This document shows positions 7,836 through 15,866 of a DNA stretch of 32,813 bases, piece by piece. A program made the translations under genes and the position numbers. A model generated the notes under the pieces. It was not told where the DNA came from, did no database searches, and worked only from the letters and a program-made list of their open reading frames with translations. Source of the stretch: a virus; the IMG/VR virus record IMGVR_UViG_3300005253_003496, positions 1 through 32,813 of that record; one strand, 5' to 3'. The stretch's first letter is position 1; every line of letters starts with the position of its first letter.

Positions 7836-8283
7836 CGATCTGCAAGCGCTGGAAGACTGGGCCGGCGCCCTGCTCAACCGTCTCGACCCAAAAGAACGGC
7901 GGCAAATAAGCCAGAGTCTTGCCCGCGATCTACGCCGCAGCCAACAGCAGCGCATCAAGGCCCAGCAAAACCCCGATGGCACCGCCTACGCACCCCGCAA
8001 AAAGCAGCTGCGCAGTAAGGCTGGCCGCATTCGCCAGCGCAAGATGTTCACCGGCCTGAGCAAGGCCAAGTTCCTCAAGGCCAGCAGCAACGCCAATGGC
8101 TTTAGCGTTGGCTTTGTGGGCCGCACTGCCTGGATTGCCCGCGTGCACCAACGCGGCCTGCGCGACAGCGCCGCCAAAGGTGGCCCCAAGATCGACTACA
8201 CCCAACGCCGCTTGCTAGGCCTCACCAAAGCCGAGCTCAACATGATCCGCGACGGCCTGCTCAATCACCTCGGCGGCGTGTAA
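7828..8283 (+). CDS. S: Tail completion protein, P2 gpS-like
   Basis: Tail completion protein (virion morphogenesis family), 151 aa against 150 in P2. Family features include LNRLDPKERRQISQSLARDL near the N-terminus, PDGTAYAPRKK in the middle, FVGRTAWIARVHQRG, and the C-terminal RRLLGLTKAELNMI. I chose the GTG at 7828, overlapping the R stop by 8 bases, because it gives the family length; a TTG at 7804 would add eight residues inside R. The stop codon lies within candidate late site 2, so the V promoter region starts immediately. Confidence 0.9.
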   Translation: MSDDLQALEDWAGALLNRLDPKERRQISQSLARDLRRSQQQRIKAQQNPDGTAYAPRKKQLRSKAGRIRQRKMFTGLSKAKFLKASSNANGFSVGFVGRTAWIARVHQRGLRDSAAKGGPKIDYTQRRLLGLTKAELNMIRDGLLNHLGGV

Positions 8284-8293
8284 CGCCCCCCGC
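8279..8293 (+). promoter_or_regulatory. Candidate late activator site 2 (upstream of V)
   Basis: TGTAACGCCCCCCGC, identical to the copy at 14593 and one base different from the copy at 1806. It overlaps the S stop codon and lies 66 bases before the V start. P2 has its Ogr-dependent V promoter here. If the activator site centres near -55 as in P2, transcription would start within a few bases of the V ATG, leaving almost no leader. That is consistent with the weak ribosome site seen before V. The function is inferred. Confidence 0.55.
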
Positions 8294-8344
8294 CTAACCG
8301 CCAATCTGCTGCACCTCACCCGCGCGTGAGCAACCATCAGCGGC

Positions 8345-8881
8345 ATGAACCCAATCGCCGAACTCCGCCGCCGCTTAGATAACATGATCCGCCCCGGTAC
8401 CGTTTACGCCGTGGATGCAGATCGCGGTTTTGTGCGCGTCAAAAGCGGCCAGCTGCTCACTGATTGGCTGCGTTACTTCGTTGGCAGCGCCGGCAGCGTC
8501 CGGCATCACGCCACGCCCACCTTGAACGAACAATGCGTGGTATTCAGCCCCAGCGGTGAGATGGGCGCAGGCTTTGTGCTGGTCGGCCTCAACAGCGATG
8601 AATTCCCCGCCCCCAGCCAGAATCCCGAGCTGGATAGCACCACCTACGCAGATGGCACTTGGTTCGGTTATGACCAAGGTACAGGCGACATGACAGTGGT
8701 CATGACAGCCGATGGCCAAATCCATATCAGCGCACCGGGGGGTATCAACATCACCGGCCCTCTAAACATCAGCGGCCTGGTCACTGTCAGCGAAGACGTG
8801 ATCGCCGCAGGCATCAGCCTGGTCAACCATCAAACAACCGGTGTTACCAGCGGCAACGACCTGTCAGGGCCTCCGCAATGA
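8345..8881 (+). CDS. V: Baseplate spike/assembly protein, P2 gpV-like
   Basis: Trimeric central spike of the baseplate that pierces the outer membrane. The 178-aa product is shorter than P2 gpV (211 aa). The N-terminal half holds the OB-fold part (GTVYAVDADRGFVRVKSG, TDWLRYFVGSAG, LNEQCVVFSPSG). The C-terminal half has short beta repeats (HISAPGGINITGPLNISG). At the tip the P2 group usually carries an HxH iron-binding motif; here the matching stretch reads NHQTTG, so only one His of the pair is present. The start ATG is at 8345 with no strong ribosome site; the stop overlaps W (ATGA). Confidence 0.92.
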   Translation: MNPIAELRRRLDNMIRPGTVYAVDADRGFVRVKSGQLLTDWLRYFVGSAGSVRHHATPTLNEQCVVFSPSGEMGAGFVLVGLNSDEFPAPSQNPELDSTTYADGTWFGYDQGTGDMTVVMTADGQIHISAPGGINITGPLNISGLVTVSEDVIAAGISLVNHQTTGVTSGNDLSGPPQ

Positions 8882-9225
8882 ACGGCATGAGCACATCAGG
8901 CAAAGCCATCAGCGGGCTGGATCACCTGCGCCAGTCGATTGCCGATATCCTCACCACGCCCATTGGTTCGCGCGTGATGCGGCGCGACTACGGCAGCTTG
9001 CTGCCCAGCCTGATCGATCAGCCGCAAAACGACGCCACCACCGTGCGCCTATACAGCGCCATCACCTCCGCACTGATGCGCTGGGAGCCACGCATCAGGC
9101 TCAGCCGTGTCAGCATCGAGCACACCGCCGCTGGCAAAAGCGCGCTCACGCTTGAGGGTGAAAACATCGAGTCTGGTGAGCAAACAGTGCTGCAGGTACC
9201 GCTGCAACTGGGTGCTGCCACATGA
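8878..9225 (+). CDS. W: Baseplate wedge protein, P2 gpW / T4 gp25-like
   Basis: A 115-aa baseplate wedge subunit, the same length as P2 gpW. It has the GPW/gp25 pattern: GLDHLRQSIADILTTPIGSRVMRRDYGS followed by LLPSLIDQP and a WEPRIRL segment. The pattern is given in full by residues 13-41, with key GSRVMRRDYGS. Start ATG at 8878 overlaps the V stop; a second ATG three codons later is equally possible. Acts in the wedge that triggers sheath contraction. The stop overlaps the J start (ATGA at 9222). Confidence 0.94.
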   Translation: MNGMSTSGKAISGLDHLRQSIADILTTPIGSRVMRRDYGSLLPSLIDQPQNDATTVRLYSAITSALMRWEPRIRLSRVSIEHTAAGKSALTLEGENIESGEQTVLQVPLQLGAAT

Positions 9226-10121
9226 CCGAATTCACCGGCGTAGACCTCTCACAACTGCCACCGCCCAACGTCATCGAGCCGCTCGACTACGAGACCATTC
9301 TCGCCAGCAAGCTGGCCCGGCTCATCGAGCTGGATCCCACATTCGACGCCCTGGTCGAATCAGATCCCGCCTACAAGATCCTGCAAGCCTCGGCCTACGA
9401 TGAGCTGCTGCTGCGCCAGCGCGTAAACGAAGCCGCCAAGGCCGTGATGCTCGCCTATGCACGAGATGCAGACCTCGAACAGATCGCCGCCAACTTCAAC
9501 GTGCAGCGTCTGCTCATCACACCCGGCAACCCACAAGCTGTGCCACCGGTGCCGGATGTGTACGAATCAGATGAAGCCCTGCGCCGGCGCGTGCAACTCA
9601 GCTTTGAAGCCTTCACCACCGCAGGCAGCCAGGGCAGTTACATATTTGCAGCGCTCGGCGCCAGTGGCCTGGTGCGTGACGCCAACGCCATCAGCCCCGG
9701 CCCTGCGCTGGTCTCGGTCTACGTGCTATCGCAAGAGGGCAACGGCACCGCCTCCGAGCAGCTGCTCGAAACAGTCACGGCGGCTGTTAACGCCGAAAGC
9801 GTGCGCCCCATGACCGATCAAGTGAGCGTGCTGTCAGCCGCCGTGACCGAATACCAGATCGAAGCCGTGCTCACCGTCTACCCCGGCCCAGATGCCGAGG
9901 TAGTGCGCCAAGCCGCCCTGCAAAGCGCTCAAGCTTATGCAGATTCAATGCACCGCATGGCGTACGACGTGACCATTTCCGGGCTCTATGCCGCACTGCA
10001 TCAGGCCGGCGTGCAATCTGTCGCCTTGGTAGCGCCCGTGGCCAGCATCGTCAACGGCGATGGCGAAGCGTCGTACTGCAGCAGCATCGCCCTGACCGTC
10101 GCAGATCAGCCCGATGTCTAG
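9222..10121 (+). CDS. J: Baseplate J-like protein, P2 gpJ
   Basis: Baseplate wedge component, 299 aa against 302 in P2 gpJ. It begins with the family's VDLSQLPPPNVIEPLDYE and has ILASKLARLIELDP, DADLEQIAANF, and the DEALRRRVQLSFEAFTTAG block that defines baseplate J proteins. Start and stop both overlap neighbours: the ATG at 9222 lies in the W stop, and the I start lies 8 bases before the J stop. This gives the tightly coupled V-W-J-I chain found in P2. Confidence 0.95.
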   Translation: MTEFTGVDLSQLPPPNVIEPLDYETILASKLARLIELDPTFDALVESDPAYKILQASAYDELLLRQRVNEAAKAVMLAYARDADLEQIAANFNVQRLLITPGNPQAVPPVPDVYESDEALRRRVQLSFEAFTTAGSQGSYIFAALGASGLVRDANAISPGPALVSVYVLSQEGNGTASEQLLETVTAAVNAESVRPMTDQVSVLSAAVTEYQIEAVLTVYPGPDAEVVRQAALQSAQAYADSMHRMAYDVTISGLYAALHQAGVQSVALVAPVASIVNGDGEASYCSSIALTVADQPDV

Positions 10122-10746
10122 TTTCGTGCCGCTACCCCCCAACGCCACCCACGCGGAGCGCAGCCTCGCCGAAGCCGCTGGGCACTTCAACAACGTGCCC
10201 GTCATCGTGCGTGAAGTCTGGAATGCAGATCCCTGCCCCGCCGAGCTGCTGCCCTGGCTAGCTCGCGTGGTATCCGTCGACGTGTGGGATCCCAACTGGA
10301 CCGCAGAGCAGAAGCGCGCAGCGATCAAAGTCTCGCTCGCCGTGCACAGAAAGAAAGGCACCATCGGGGCCGTGGTCGATGCCCTGGGCGCACTAGGTTT
10401 TCGCGCAAAAGTGCAGGAATGGTTCAACCAGATCCCCCAGGCCGCGCCCTACACCTACCGCTTGATCATCGAAGTCGACCAGGTCGGCTTCGACCTTGAA
10501 GACGTCGCCCTGCTGCTCGATGTCGTCGACAGCGCAAAGAACCTGCGCTCACACCTGACCGAGATCGTGCCGATTGTTCGCACCCAGGTCGGCCCCGTTC
10601 TGGCTTCGGCAGTTCTCATCGGCACCGAGCTCCATCTCAAGGCTGGAGCGGCCCAAGAGGAAGTGGTTTTCCCCACCTTCGTGGCCGAGGAAGCTCTGCT
10701 GAACACAATCACAAACGTCAGGTTGCCTGATTCGTTGGGAGTTTGA
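10114..10746 (+). CDS. I: Tail/baseplate protein I, P2 gpI-like, with C-terminal extension
   Basis: Baseplate protein that in P2 anchors the tail fibres. The 210-aa product is longer than P2 gpI (176 aa). Residues 1-150 fit the family: PPNATHAERSLAEA, CPAELLPWLARVVSVDVWDP, and HRKKGTIGAVVDALGALGF. The final ~55 residues (from about TQVGPVLASAV) do not resemble the family core and may be an adapter for the tailspike that follows. The stop, TGA at 10744-10746, lies two bases before the tailspike ATG. The core call is sure; the role of the extension is a guess. Confidence 0.9.
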   Translation: MSSFVPLPPNATHAERSLAEAAGHFNNVPVIVREVWNADPCPAELLPWLARVVSVDVWDPNWTAEQKRAAIKVSLAVHRKKGTIGAVVDALGALGFRAKVQEWFNQIPQAAPYTYRLIIEVDQVGFDLEDVALLLDVVDSAKNLRSHLTEIVPIVRTQVGPVLASAVLIGTELHLKAGAAQEEVVFPTFVAEEALLNTITNVRLPDSLGV

Positions 10747-10748
10747 AT

Positions 10749-12455
10749 ATGTCCGATTACCTGCCTTTCACAGAAGCAGTTGAGCGTTTCGGTGGAAACG
10801 AGGAACGCATCCACCAGTTCGTCAATGATCCTGCGAACACCGGCGCCTATACCGATAGCGAAGGGCGGCAGGTTGAAACACTGCCTGTGTTGGCAGCAAG
10901 GTCTGCAGACCTTGAAAACAGGATGGGCGACGCCACCGACCCGACCGACCCCACAAAGGCGGCGGCCATTTTGGCCTTTAAGCAAGATAGCCCTAGCGCG
11001 GTTCCGACTAATGCCTATAACAAGCTAAGTTATTTTGTGGAGGCGGAAGACTACGGCGCAAAGGGCAATGGCATAGACGACGACACCCTGGCTATCCGGA
11101 AAGCGCTTGATGAGAAAAAATACGTGCTGCTGCGCCCAGGCCGCACTTATGTGGTTCATGGACTTGATTCAGTTGAACGTGGCGCACTTATGTGCATCGT
11201 GGGTCGAGCAAAAATCAGGGTGCCCGATGGTATAGCCAGTTACGGATTCCGGATCATACATTCCAACTTCGATTTCTGCGGCGTGGATATCGACGGTGGA
11301 GACATGGGGCCGTATAACACGCCGCTAGCGCCACCACCTCCGGGCGAGCGCGTTGGGCTGCACATCGGAAACTCTTTCGGAACAGGAGCGCAACTACAAA
11401 ATATATCTGTTCAAAACTCTGAGATATATGGGTTTGACTACGCGGGGATGTATGGTGCGGAGGTGCAGATCGGGTTTGTTTTCGGTCACCGAGTTTCATT
11501 CCACAACGTGAACTGCCACCACAACTATGTTAACTGGTGGCTGTCGCCGCGCTTTGAATACATACAAGGTACGCTTTGTTATGGGTACGAGGGGTATGTA
11601 GGGATACTTGTTCAAGCTGGCAACATTAAGTTCACCGGCGGGGCTTTTGAAAACAACGCGGAGAATTGCCAGCTTGCCACGGGCGAGAATGATGCCCACG
11701 GAGGCTTTGTAAATACCTCGTTTAACCATGCTATAGGTTGGGGTTTACGTGCAGCCAACATTCAGAACGGCATGGCGTTTACGGGCTGTTTCTTCTGGTA
11801 TGGGCCTATTGAATTAAACAACTGTACCGGGATTCAGATTCGGAACGGCGAGATTGTTAATTCGCCCATAACAATTGCCGGGGGTGGAGTTAACTCGATT
11901 GACGATAATTATACCCGTGACCCCATAACTCCGACTCTAATAGGCTACACGTTCACTACGTTCCGCAGAAACCGGACAAGCAGCACAGACACTTCTTTTG
12001 TGCCCGTTTACGGCGATGTATATGCGCAGGCTCAGGCAACAGGTTACGGCGCGCTGCCTACTGCAATATCTACAGCTGGTGCAAAGGTTTCGCTGAATTG
12101 CGTGTACGGCACTTTGAAATGGCAGGGGGCGGACGCTCCATGGCTGCAACTAGGAAGCAAGCTAGCCGTTGGCCGCACAGGGATGTACCAAGTAGATGCA
12201 AGCCTGACGCTAACAATCGGGGATAGTGATGAAATAATAGGTCTCTCGGCAGCGCGGTATAACTCTGCATCAGAACTTATGGAGGAGTTCCCGGTGTCCA
12301 GTCCTTATGGAGCAGGTGAAGTCGAGTGTTCGGTATCCCTATCCAACCGCATGCTGTGCCAAACAGGAGACACGATAGATTTTCTCATCAGTACCCGAAC
12401 GGCCAGCAACTCGACCCTAAACAAAATCAACGTCAAGGTTTCTAGCGTTGACTAG
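10749..12455 (+). CDS. Tailspike with pectate-lyase-type beta-helix
   Basis: A 568-aa receptor-binding or depolymerase-type tailspike. The first ~95 residues form an attachment part. It is followed by EAEDYGAKGNGIDDD (about 97-112), the entry motif of pectate-lyase-3-type right-handed beta-helices. Irregular beta-helix repeats run to about residue 400 (for example NISVQNSEIYGFDYAGMYG and GGAFENNAEN). The C-terminal ~140 residues look like a beta-sandwich trimer head (GKVSLN-type strands, TGMYQVDASLTLTIGD). Its bases are clearly more AT-rich than the genes around it from about 11000 on, which suggests recent exchange. The ATG at 10749 is preferred over a TTG at 10743. P2 has no gene here. Whether it degrades a polysaccharide cannot be read from sequence. 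Confidence 0.82.
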   Translation: MSDYLPFTEAVERFGGNEERIHQFVNDPANTGAYTDSEGRQVETLPVLAARSADLENRMGDATDPTDPTKAAAILAFKQDSPSAVPTNAYNKLSYFVEAEDYGAKGNGIDDDTLAIRKALDEKKYVLLRPGRTYVVHGLDSVERGALMCIVGRAKIRVPDGIASYGFRIIHSNFDFCGVDIDGGDMGPYNTPLAPPPPGERVGLHIGNSFGTGAQLQNISVQNSEIYGFDYAGMYGAEVQIGFVFGHRVSFHNVNCHHNYVNWWLSPRFEYIQGTLCYGYEGYVGILVQAGNIKFTGGAFENNAENCQLATGENDAHGGFVNTSFNHAIGWGLRAANIQNGMAFTGCFFWYGPIELNNCTGIQIRNGEIVNSPITIAGGGVNSIDDNYTRDPITPTLIGYTFTTFRRNRTSSTDTSFVPVYGDVYAQAQATGYGALPTAISTAGAKVSLNCVYGTLKWQGADAPWLQLGSKLAVGRTGMYQVDASLTLTIGDSDEIIGLSAARYNSASELMEEFPVSSPYGAGEVECSVSLSNRMLCQTGDTIDFLISTRTASNSTLNKINVKVSSVD

Positions 12456-12556
12456 GGCCTGCAGTTTACGGCATCGGTTGAGCATGGCCGGGGCAGGCAT
12501 CAACCTAACCCAAATGGCTGATGAAAATTTAGGCCAAAAAGTCTGAGGACGAGAAA

Positions 12557-13903
12557 ATGCCAACCTACAAATCCATCCACACTGCCCTCGGCCTACAAGC
12601 CATTGCAGCGGCCGAGGCAGCGGGCACGCCGATCAACATCACCCACATGGCCGTGGGTGATGGCAATGGCAACTTCGTGGATCTCGCCGACACCATGACG
12701 ACCCTGGTGAGCGAACGTTTTCGCGACCCGATTAACAGGGTTTACCAGGATCCCGAGCGAGATAACAAATACACCGCCGAGCTGGTGATCCCTGCCAGCG
12801 TGGGTGGCTTTACGATCCGCGAGATGGGGCTGTTTGATGTCGACGGTAACCTGTTCGCGATCGGCAACGTGCCTGCATCGGTCAAGCCGGCCGAGGGCGA
12901 GGGCGCCTTTGCCGATACCATCGTGCGCTTCGAGTTCCTGGTCACCAACGCCACCGTGGTCACGCTGCAGATCGACCCCAACGTCGCGGTGGCCACGCAG
13001 TCCTGGATCCTCAACAACATCACCATGGCAGCGCTTTTACCCGGTGGCACCACTGGCCAGGTGGCGCGCAAGCAATCTAACGCGGACGGCGACATCATCT
13101 GGGCGGATCCGGACCAGGCCAACATCACCGTTGATACCATTGAAGAGAAACAAGAGCTGGTCGACGGGCAAACCGTGGTCACCCTGGCGATCTGCACCAC
13201 GCGCGGCCTGGCTGTGTATGTGGACGGTGAGCGGGTACCCAGCGACGAATGGACACCGCACCCCACCGACCCCACCGAGTTCACCTTCAATACCGCGATT
13301 GTCGGCACGCATGAGCTGATCTGCGCGCAGAACGAACCCACGGGCAACGCACCAGCACCGCTGGAGCGCAGCAAGAACCTGGCAGACGTCGAGAGCAAAG
13401 CCACATCGCGGGACAACCTGGACATATTCAGCCGCGCTGAAAGCCGGCAGATGTCACCAGCCGGCATGCTGGCCCACTTCGCACGCAACAGCGCGCCCAA
13501 TGGCTGGCTCAAGGCCAATGGCGCAGCAGTGGGTCGGGTAGCCTATGCGGATCTGTTCGCCGCAATCGGCACCACATTCGGCGCCGGCGACGGCTTCAAC
13601 ACCTTCAACCTGCCCGATCTGCGCGGCGAGTTTCTGCGTGGCTGGGATGATGGGCGCGGCGTGGATGCAGGGCGCGTGCTTGGGAGTTGGCAAAACGCAG
13701 CAAGCCCACCCATCCCGACCGCTGGCTGGGATAGCGTACCTGGCGGGCTGGGTTTAGCAGAACAGGGCAGGCTCATCATCGGTTCAGGCACGCGAGAGAT
13801 CAGCGAGACACTGGAAAGCGTGCGGCAAGGCACGGGTTCGCGGTCGATTACCGGCACGAACCATCCCCGCAACCGCGCCATGCTCGCCTGCATCAAATTC
13901 TGA
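12557..13903 (+). CDS. H: Tail fibre protein with collar domain, P2 gpH-like
   Basis: A 448-aa fibre. Residues 1-150 are the P2-type fibre N-terminus: MPTYKSIHTALGL, NITHMAVGDGNG, and GGFTIREMGLFDVDGNLFA. This is the part that docks to the baseplate. A middle region (about 190-280) has strands such as TVVTLAICTTRGLAVYVDG. The C-terminus (about 300-448) is a tail-collar domain: APNGWLKANGAAVGR, FGAGDGFNTFNLPDLRGEF, then NHPRNRAMLACIKF. P2 gpH is longer (669 aa), so this is a short fibre. ATG at 12557 follows GAGGACGAG. It is followed closely by its assembly gene. Confidence 0.92.
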   Translation: MPTYKSIHTALGLQAIAAAEAAGTPINITHMAVGDGNGNFVDLADTMTTLVSERFRDPINRVYQDPERDNKYTAELVIPASVGGFTIREMGLFDVDGNLFAIGNVPASVKPAEGEGAFADTIVRFEFLVTNATVVTLQIDPNVAVATQSWILNNITMAALLPGGTTGQVARKQSNADGDIIWADPDQANITVDTIEEKQELVDGQTVVTLAICTTRGLAVYVDGERVPSDEWTPHPTDPTEFTFNTAIVGTHELICAQNEPTGNAPAPLERSKNLADVESKATSRDNLDIFSRAESRQMSPAGMLAHFARNSAPNGWLKANGAAVGRVAYADLFAAIGTTFGAGDGFNTFNLPDLRGEFLRGWDDGRGVDAGRVLGSWQNAASPPIPTAGWDSVPGGLGLAEQGRLIIGSGTREISETLESVRQGTGSRSITGTNHPRNRAMLACIKF

Positions 13904-13913
13904 GGGCCACACC

Positions 13914-14198
13914 ATGAACGCCTACCAAACAAACAGCGCTGGCCTGCTCACCGGCGCGACCTCAGCAGACGAAAGCCCACTCGAACCCGGTGTATACCTC
14001 ATGCCCGCCGGCGCCGTATCTGTCGCCCCGCCTATCGAATGGCCGCAAGACAAATGGCCGCGCTGGGATGGTGCCCAGTGGCTGCTGGTGAATAAGCCCA
14101 CAACGCCGGCGGAGCTCACACCCGAGCAAAAGCTCGCTCAGTTCCTGCAAGCCAATCCAGACGTCGCCGCACTGGTCGAGCCAGCTGAGCCCGTGTAG
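13914..14198 (+). CDS. Tail fibre assembly-type protein, P2 gpG position
   Basis: A 94-aa protein ten bases after the fibre gene. It reads as a short fibre-assembly or fibre-tip accessory protein: YLMPAGAVSVAPPIEWPQDKWPRWDGAQWLLV near the middle (residues 29-60, with the Trp-rich PRWDGAQW core), then a helical LTPEQKLAQFLQANPDV end. PxWDG(x)W patterns are common in caudovirus fibre assembly proteins, and the position next to H fits P2 G, but P2 gpG is about twice as long. ATG at 13914 follows GAGGGCC. A terminator candidate comes 25 bases after the stop. Confidence 0.7.
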   Translation: MNAYQTNSAGLLTGATSADESPLEPGVYLMPAGAVSVAPPIEWPQDKWPRWDGAQWLLVNKPTTPAELTPEQKLAQFLQANPDVAALVEPAEPV

Positions 14199-14222
14199 CA
14201 TCAAACCGCTGGGTCGAATCAG

Positions 14223-14246
14223 CCCCCCGTTTCGGCGGGGTGTTTT
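14223..14246 (+). terminator. Rho-independent terminator candidate after the fibre genes
   Basis: CCCCCCG, a TTT loop, and CGGCGGGG (one bulged C), followed by TGTTTT. The GC-rich stem and T-run follow the fibre assembly gene and precede the unknown gene at 14272. It probably ends the V-to-fibre late transcript. Confidence 0.65.
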
Positions 14247-14271
14247 GCAAATCAGTCACGGTGAGCGCGTC

Positions 14272-14583
14272 ATGATCAAACCCAACAGATCGCACATCGC
14301 GGGGCTGAAGCTGATGAGCCACGTATTCGCGTACAACCTGGCACCCGGCGCGGCACCCTCAACAGCGGCAAGCAACTTTTTGGAAAGTGCCGAGCAGTCA
14401 ACCGAGGGCGGCGACGCAATCGAAGAGCTGCGCGCTATCGCAAACTACATACGGGAAACGGGCGTACTACTGCCCGCCGATGAGAACGCAGACCCTGCCG
14501 ATCACAGCCTGGCCCTGGTGCTGGACCGTATCGAAAAACGTATCCAAGCATTGAACGCCATCCCCAACACCCCGCTGCGCTAG
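14272..14583 (+). CDS. Unrecognised 103-aa protein at the P2 Z/fun position
   Basis: I do not recognise this gene. It encodes 103 aa with an N-terminal basic stretch (MIKPNRSHIAGLKLMSHVF), a small-residue linker (LAPGAAPSTAAS), and an acidic helical second half (GDAIEELRAIANYIRETG, DHSLALVLDRIEKRIQAL). No transmembrane segment or cysteine motif is visible. The ATG at 14272 follows GGTGAGCG; the frame also opens at a TTG at 14245 inside the terminator region. It lies between the fibre block and the sheath operon, after a terminator and just before late site 3. P2 carries the non-essential phage-exclusion gene Z/fun in this slot, so it may be cargo with its own expression, but no resemblance to Fun is claimed. 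Confidence 0.65.
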   Translation: MIKPNRSHIAGLKLMSHVFAYNLAPGAAPSTAASNFLESAEQSTEGGDAIEELRAIANYIRETGVLLPADENADPADHSLALVLDRIEKRIQALNAIPNTPLR

Positions 14584-14592
14584 CTCTGCCCG

Positions 14593-14607
14593 TGTAACGC
14601 CCCCCGC
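14593..14607 (+). promoter_or_regulatory. Candidate late activator site 3 (upstream of FI)
   Basis: TGTAACGCCCCCCGC, identical to the copy at 8279, starting ten bases after the stop of the unknown gene and 95 bases before the sheath start. P2 has its Ogr-dependent F promoter in this gap. All three copies share TGT, the C-run, and an ACY triplet 15 bases after the TGT. No standard -35 box is seen in the gap, as expected for an activator-dependent promoter. Confidence 0.55.
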
Positions 14608-14687
14608 ATCACCGTCACCTACTGGCTCCCCTCTCGCACGCGCGTCAACCTCAAGGCTCACAGGTCAACGCACTGCAGGAGCCAACC

Positions 14688-15860
14688 ATGCCAGGCGATT
14701 ATCATCACGGCGTGCGCGTCGTAGAGATCAACGAGGGCACGCGCCCCATCCGCACTATTAGCACCGCCGTCATCGGTATGGTTTGCACTGCAGAGGATGC
14801 AGACGCGGCCGTATTCCCGCTCAACACACCCGTGTTGCTCACTGATGTGCTCACCGCCATCGGCAGTGCCGGTACCGAGGGCACGCTCGCCAAGAGCCTG
14901 GACGCCATCGCCGACAACGCCAGCCCCTTTACCGTCGTCGTGCGCGTAGCCGAGGGTGAAGACGAAGCCGCAACTACCACTAACATTATTGGCGGCGTTA
15001 ACGCTGGCGGTCAGTTCACCGGCCTCAAAGCGTTGCTCGCAGCCAAGGCGCAACTGGGCGTTACACCGCGCATCATCGGCGTGCCTGGGCTTGATTCCCT
15101 GCCCGTGGCCACCGAGATGGTCAGCATCGCGCAAAAGCTGCGCGCCATGGCCTACGCCAGCTGCTGGGATTGCGCCACCAAAGAAGAAGCCCTCGCCTAC
15201 CGCGAAAACTTCAGCGCTCGCGAGCTCATGCTCATCTGGCCAGACTTTCTGAGCTGGGATACCGTCGCCGGCGGAAACGCCGAGGCCTCAGCCGTAGCGC
15301 GTGCGCTCGGCCTGCGCGCAAAGATCGATCAACAAACCGGCTGGCACAAAACCCTCTCCAACGTGGGCGTCAACGGCGTAACCGGCATCAGCCGCGATGT
15401 GTACTGGGATCTGCAAAACCCCGCTACCGATGCTGGCTACCTCAACGCCGCAGACATCACCACCCTGGTACGCGCTGATGGCTTCCGGTTCTGGGGCTCA
15501 CGCACCTGCAGCGATGACCCCCTTTTCGCGTTTGAGTCCGCCACCCGCACCGCACAGGTACTCGCCGACACTATCGCCGAGGCGCACATGTGGGCGGTCG
15601 ATAAGCCCATGCACCCCAGCCTGATCCGCGACATCTTGGAAGGCATCAACGCCAAGTTCCGCGAGATGAAAGCCGGCGGTTACATCATCGACGCCAACGC
15701 CTGGTACGACGAAGCCGCCAACAGCGCCAACACGCTCAATAACGGCCAGCTGTTCATCGATTACGACTACACCCCCGTGCCGCCGCTTGAGGATCTCACC
15801 CTGCGCCAGCGCATCACCGACCGCTACCTGGCCGACTTCGCCAGCCGCATCAACGCCTGA
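14688..15860 (+). CDS. FI: Tail sheath protein, P2 gpFI
   Basis: Contractile sheath subunit, 390 aa against 396 in P2 FI. It starts with GDYHHGVRVVEINEGTRPIR and continues with the ISTAVIGMVCTAEDADAA block, the PRIIGVPGLDS domain in the middle and the C-terminal LRQRITDRYLADFASRI. ATG at 14688 has AGGAG at 14676-14680, a strong ribosome site. First gene of the sheath-tube-tape operon downstream of late site 3. Confidence 0.97.
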   Translation: MPGDYHHGVRVVEINEGTRPIRTISTAVIGMVCTAEDADAAVFPLNTPVLLTDVLTAIGSAGTEGTLAKSLDAIADNASPFTVVVRVAEGEDEAATTTNIIGGVNAGGQFTGLKALLAAKAQLGVTPRIIGVPGLDSLPVATEMVSIAQKLRAMAYASCWDCATKEEALAYRENFSARELMLIWPDFLSWDTVAGGNAEASAVARALGLRAKIDQQTGWHKTLSNVGVNGVTGISRDVYWDLQNPATDAGYLNAADITTLVRADGFRFWGSRTCSDDPLFAFESATRTAQVLADTIAEAHMWAVDKPMHPSLIRDILEGINAKFREMKAGGYIIDANAWYDEAANSANTLNNGQLFIDYDYTPVPPLEDLTLRQRITDRYLADFASRINA

Positions 15861-15866
15861 TCACTC

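Noticed and set aside
12742-13518. 258-codon minus-strand frame inside the tail fibre gene
   Set aside because: Antisense shadow of the fibre gene with low-complexity Ser/Pro composition and no independent support. No invertase or inverted fibre copy is present to suggest a flip segment.
13200-13903. Diversity-generating retroelement variable region at the fibre end
   Set aside because: No reverse transcriptase and no near-repeat of the fibre 3' end were seen in the window.
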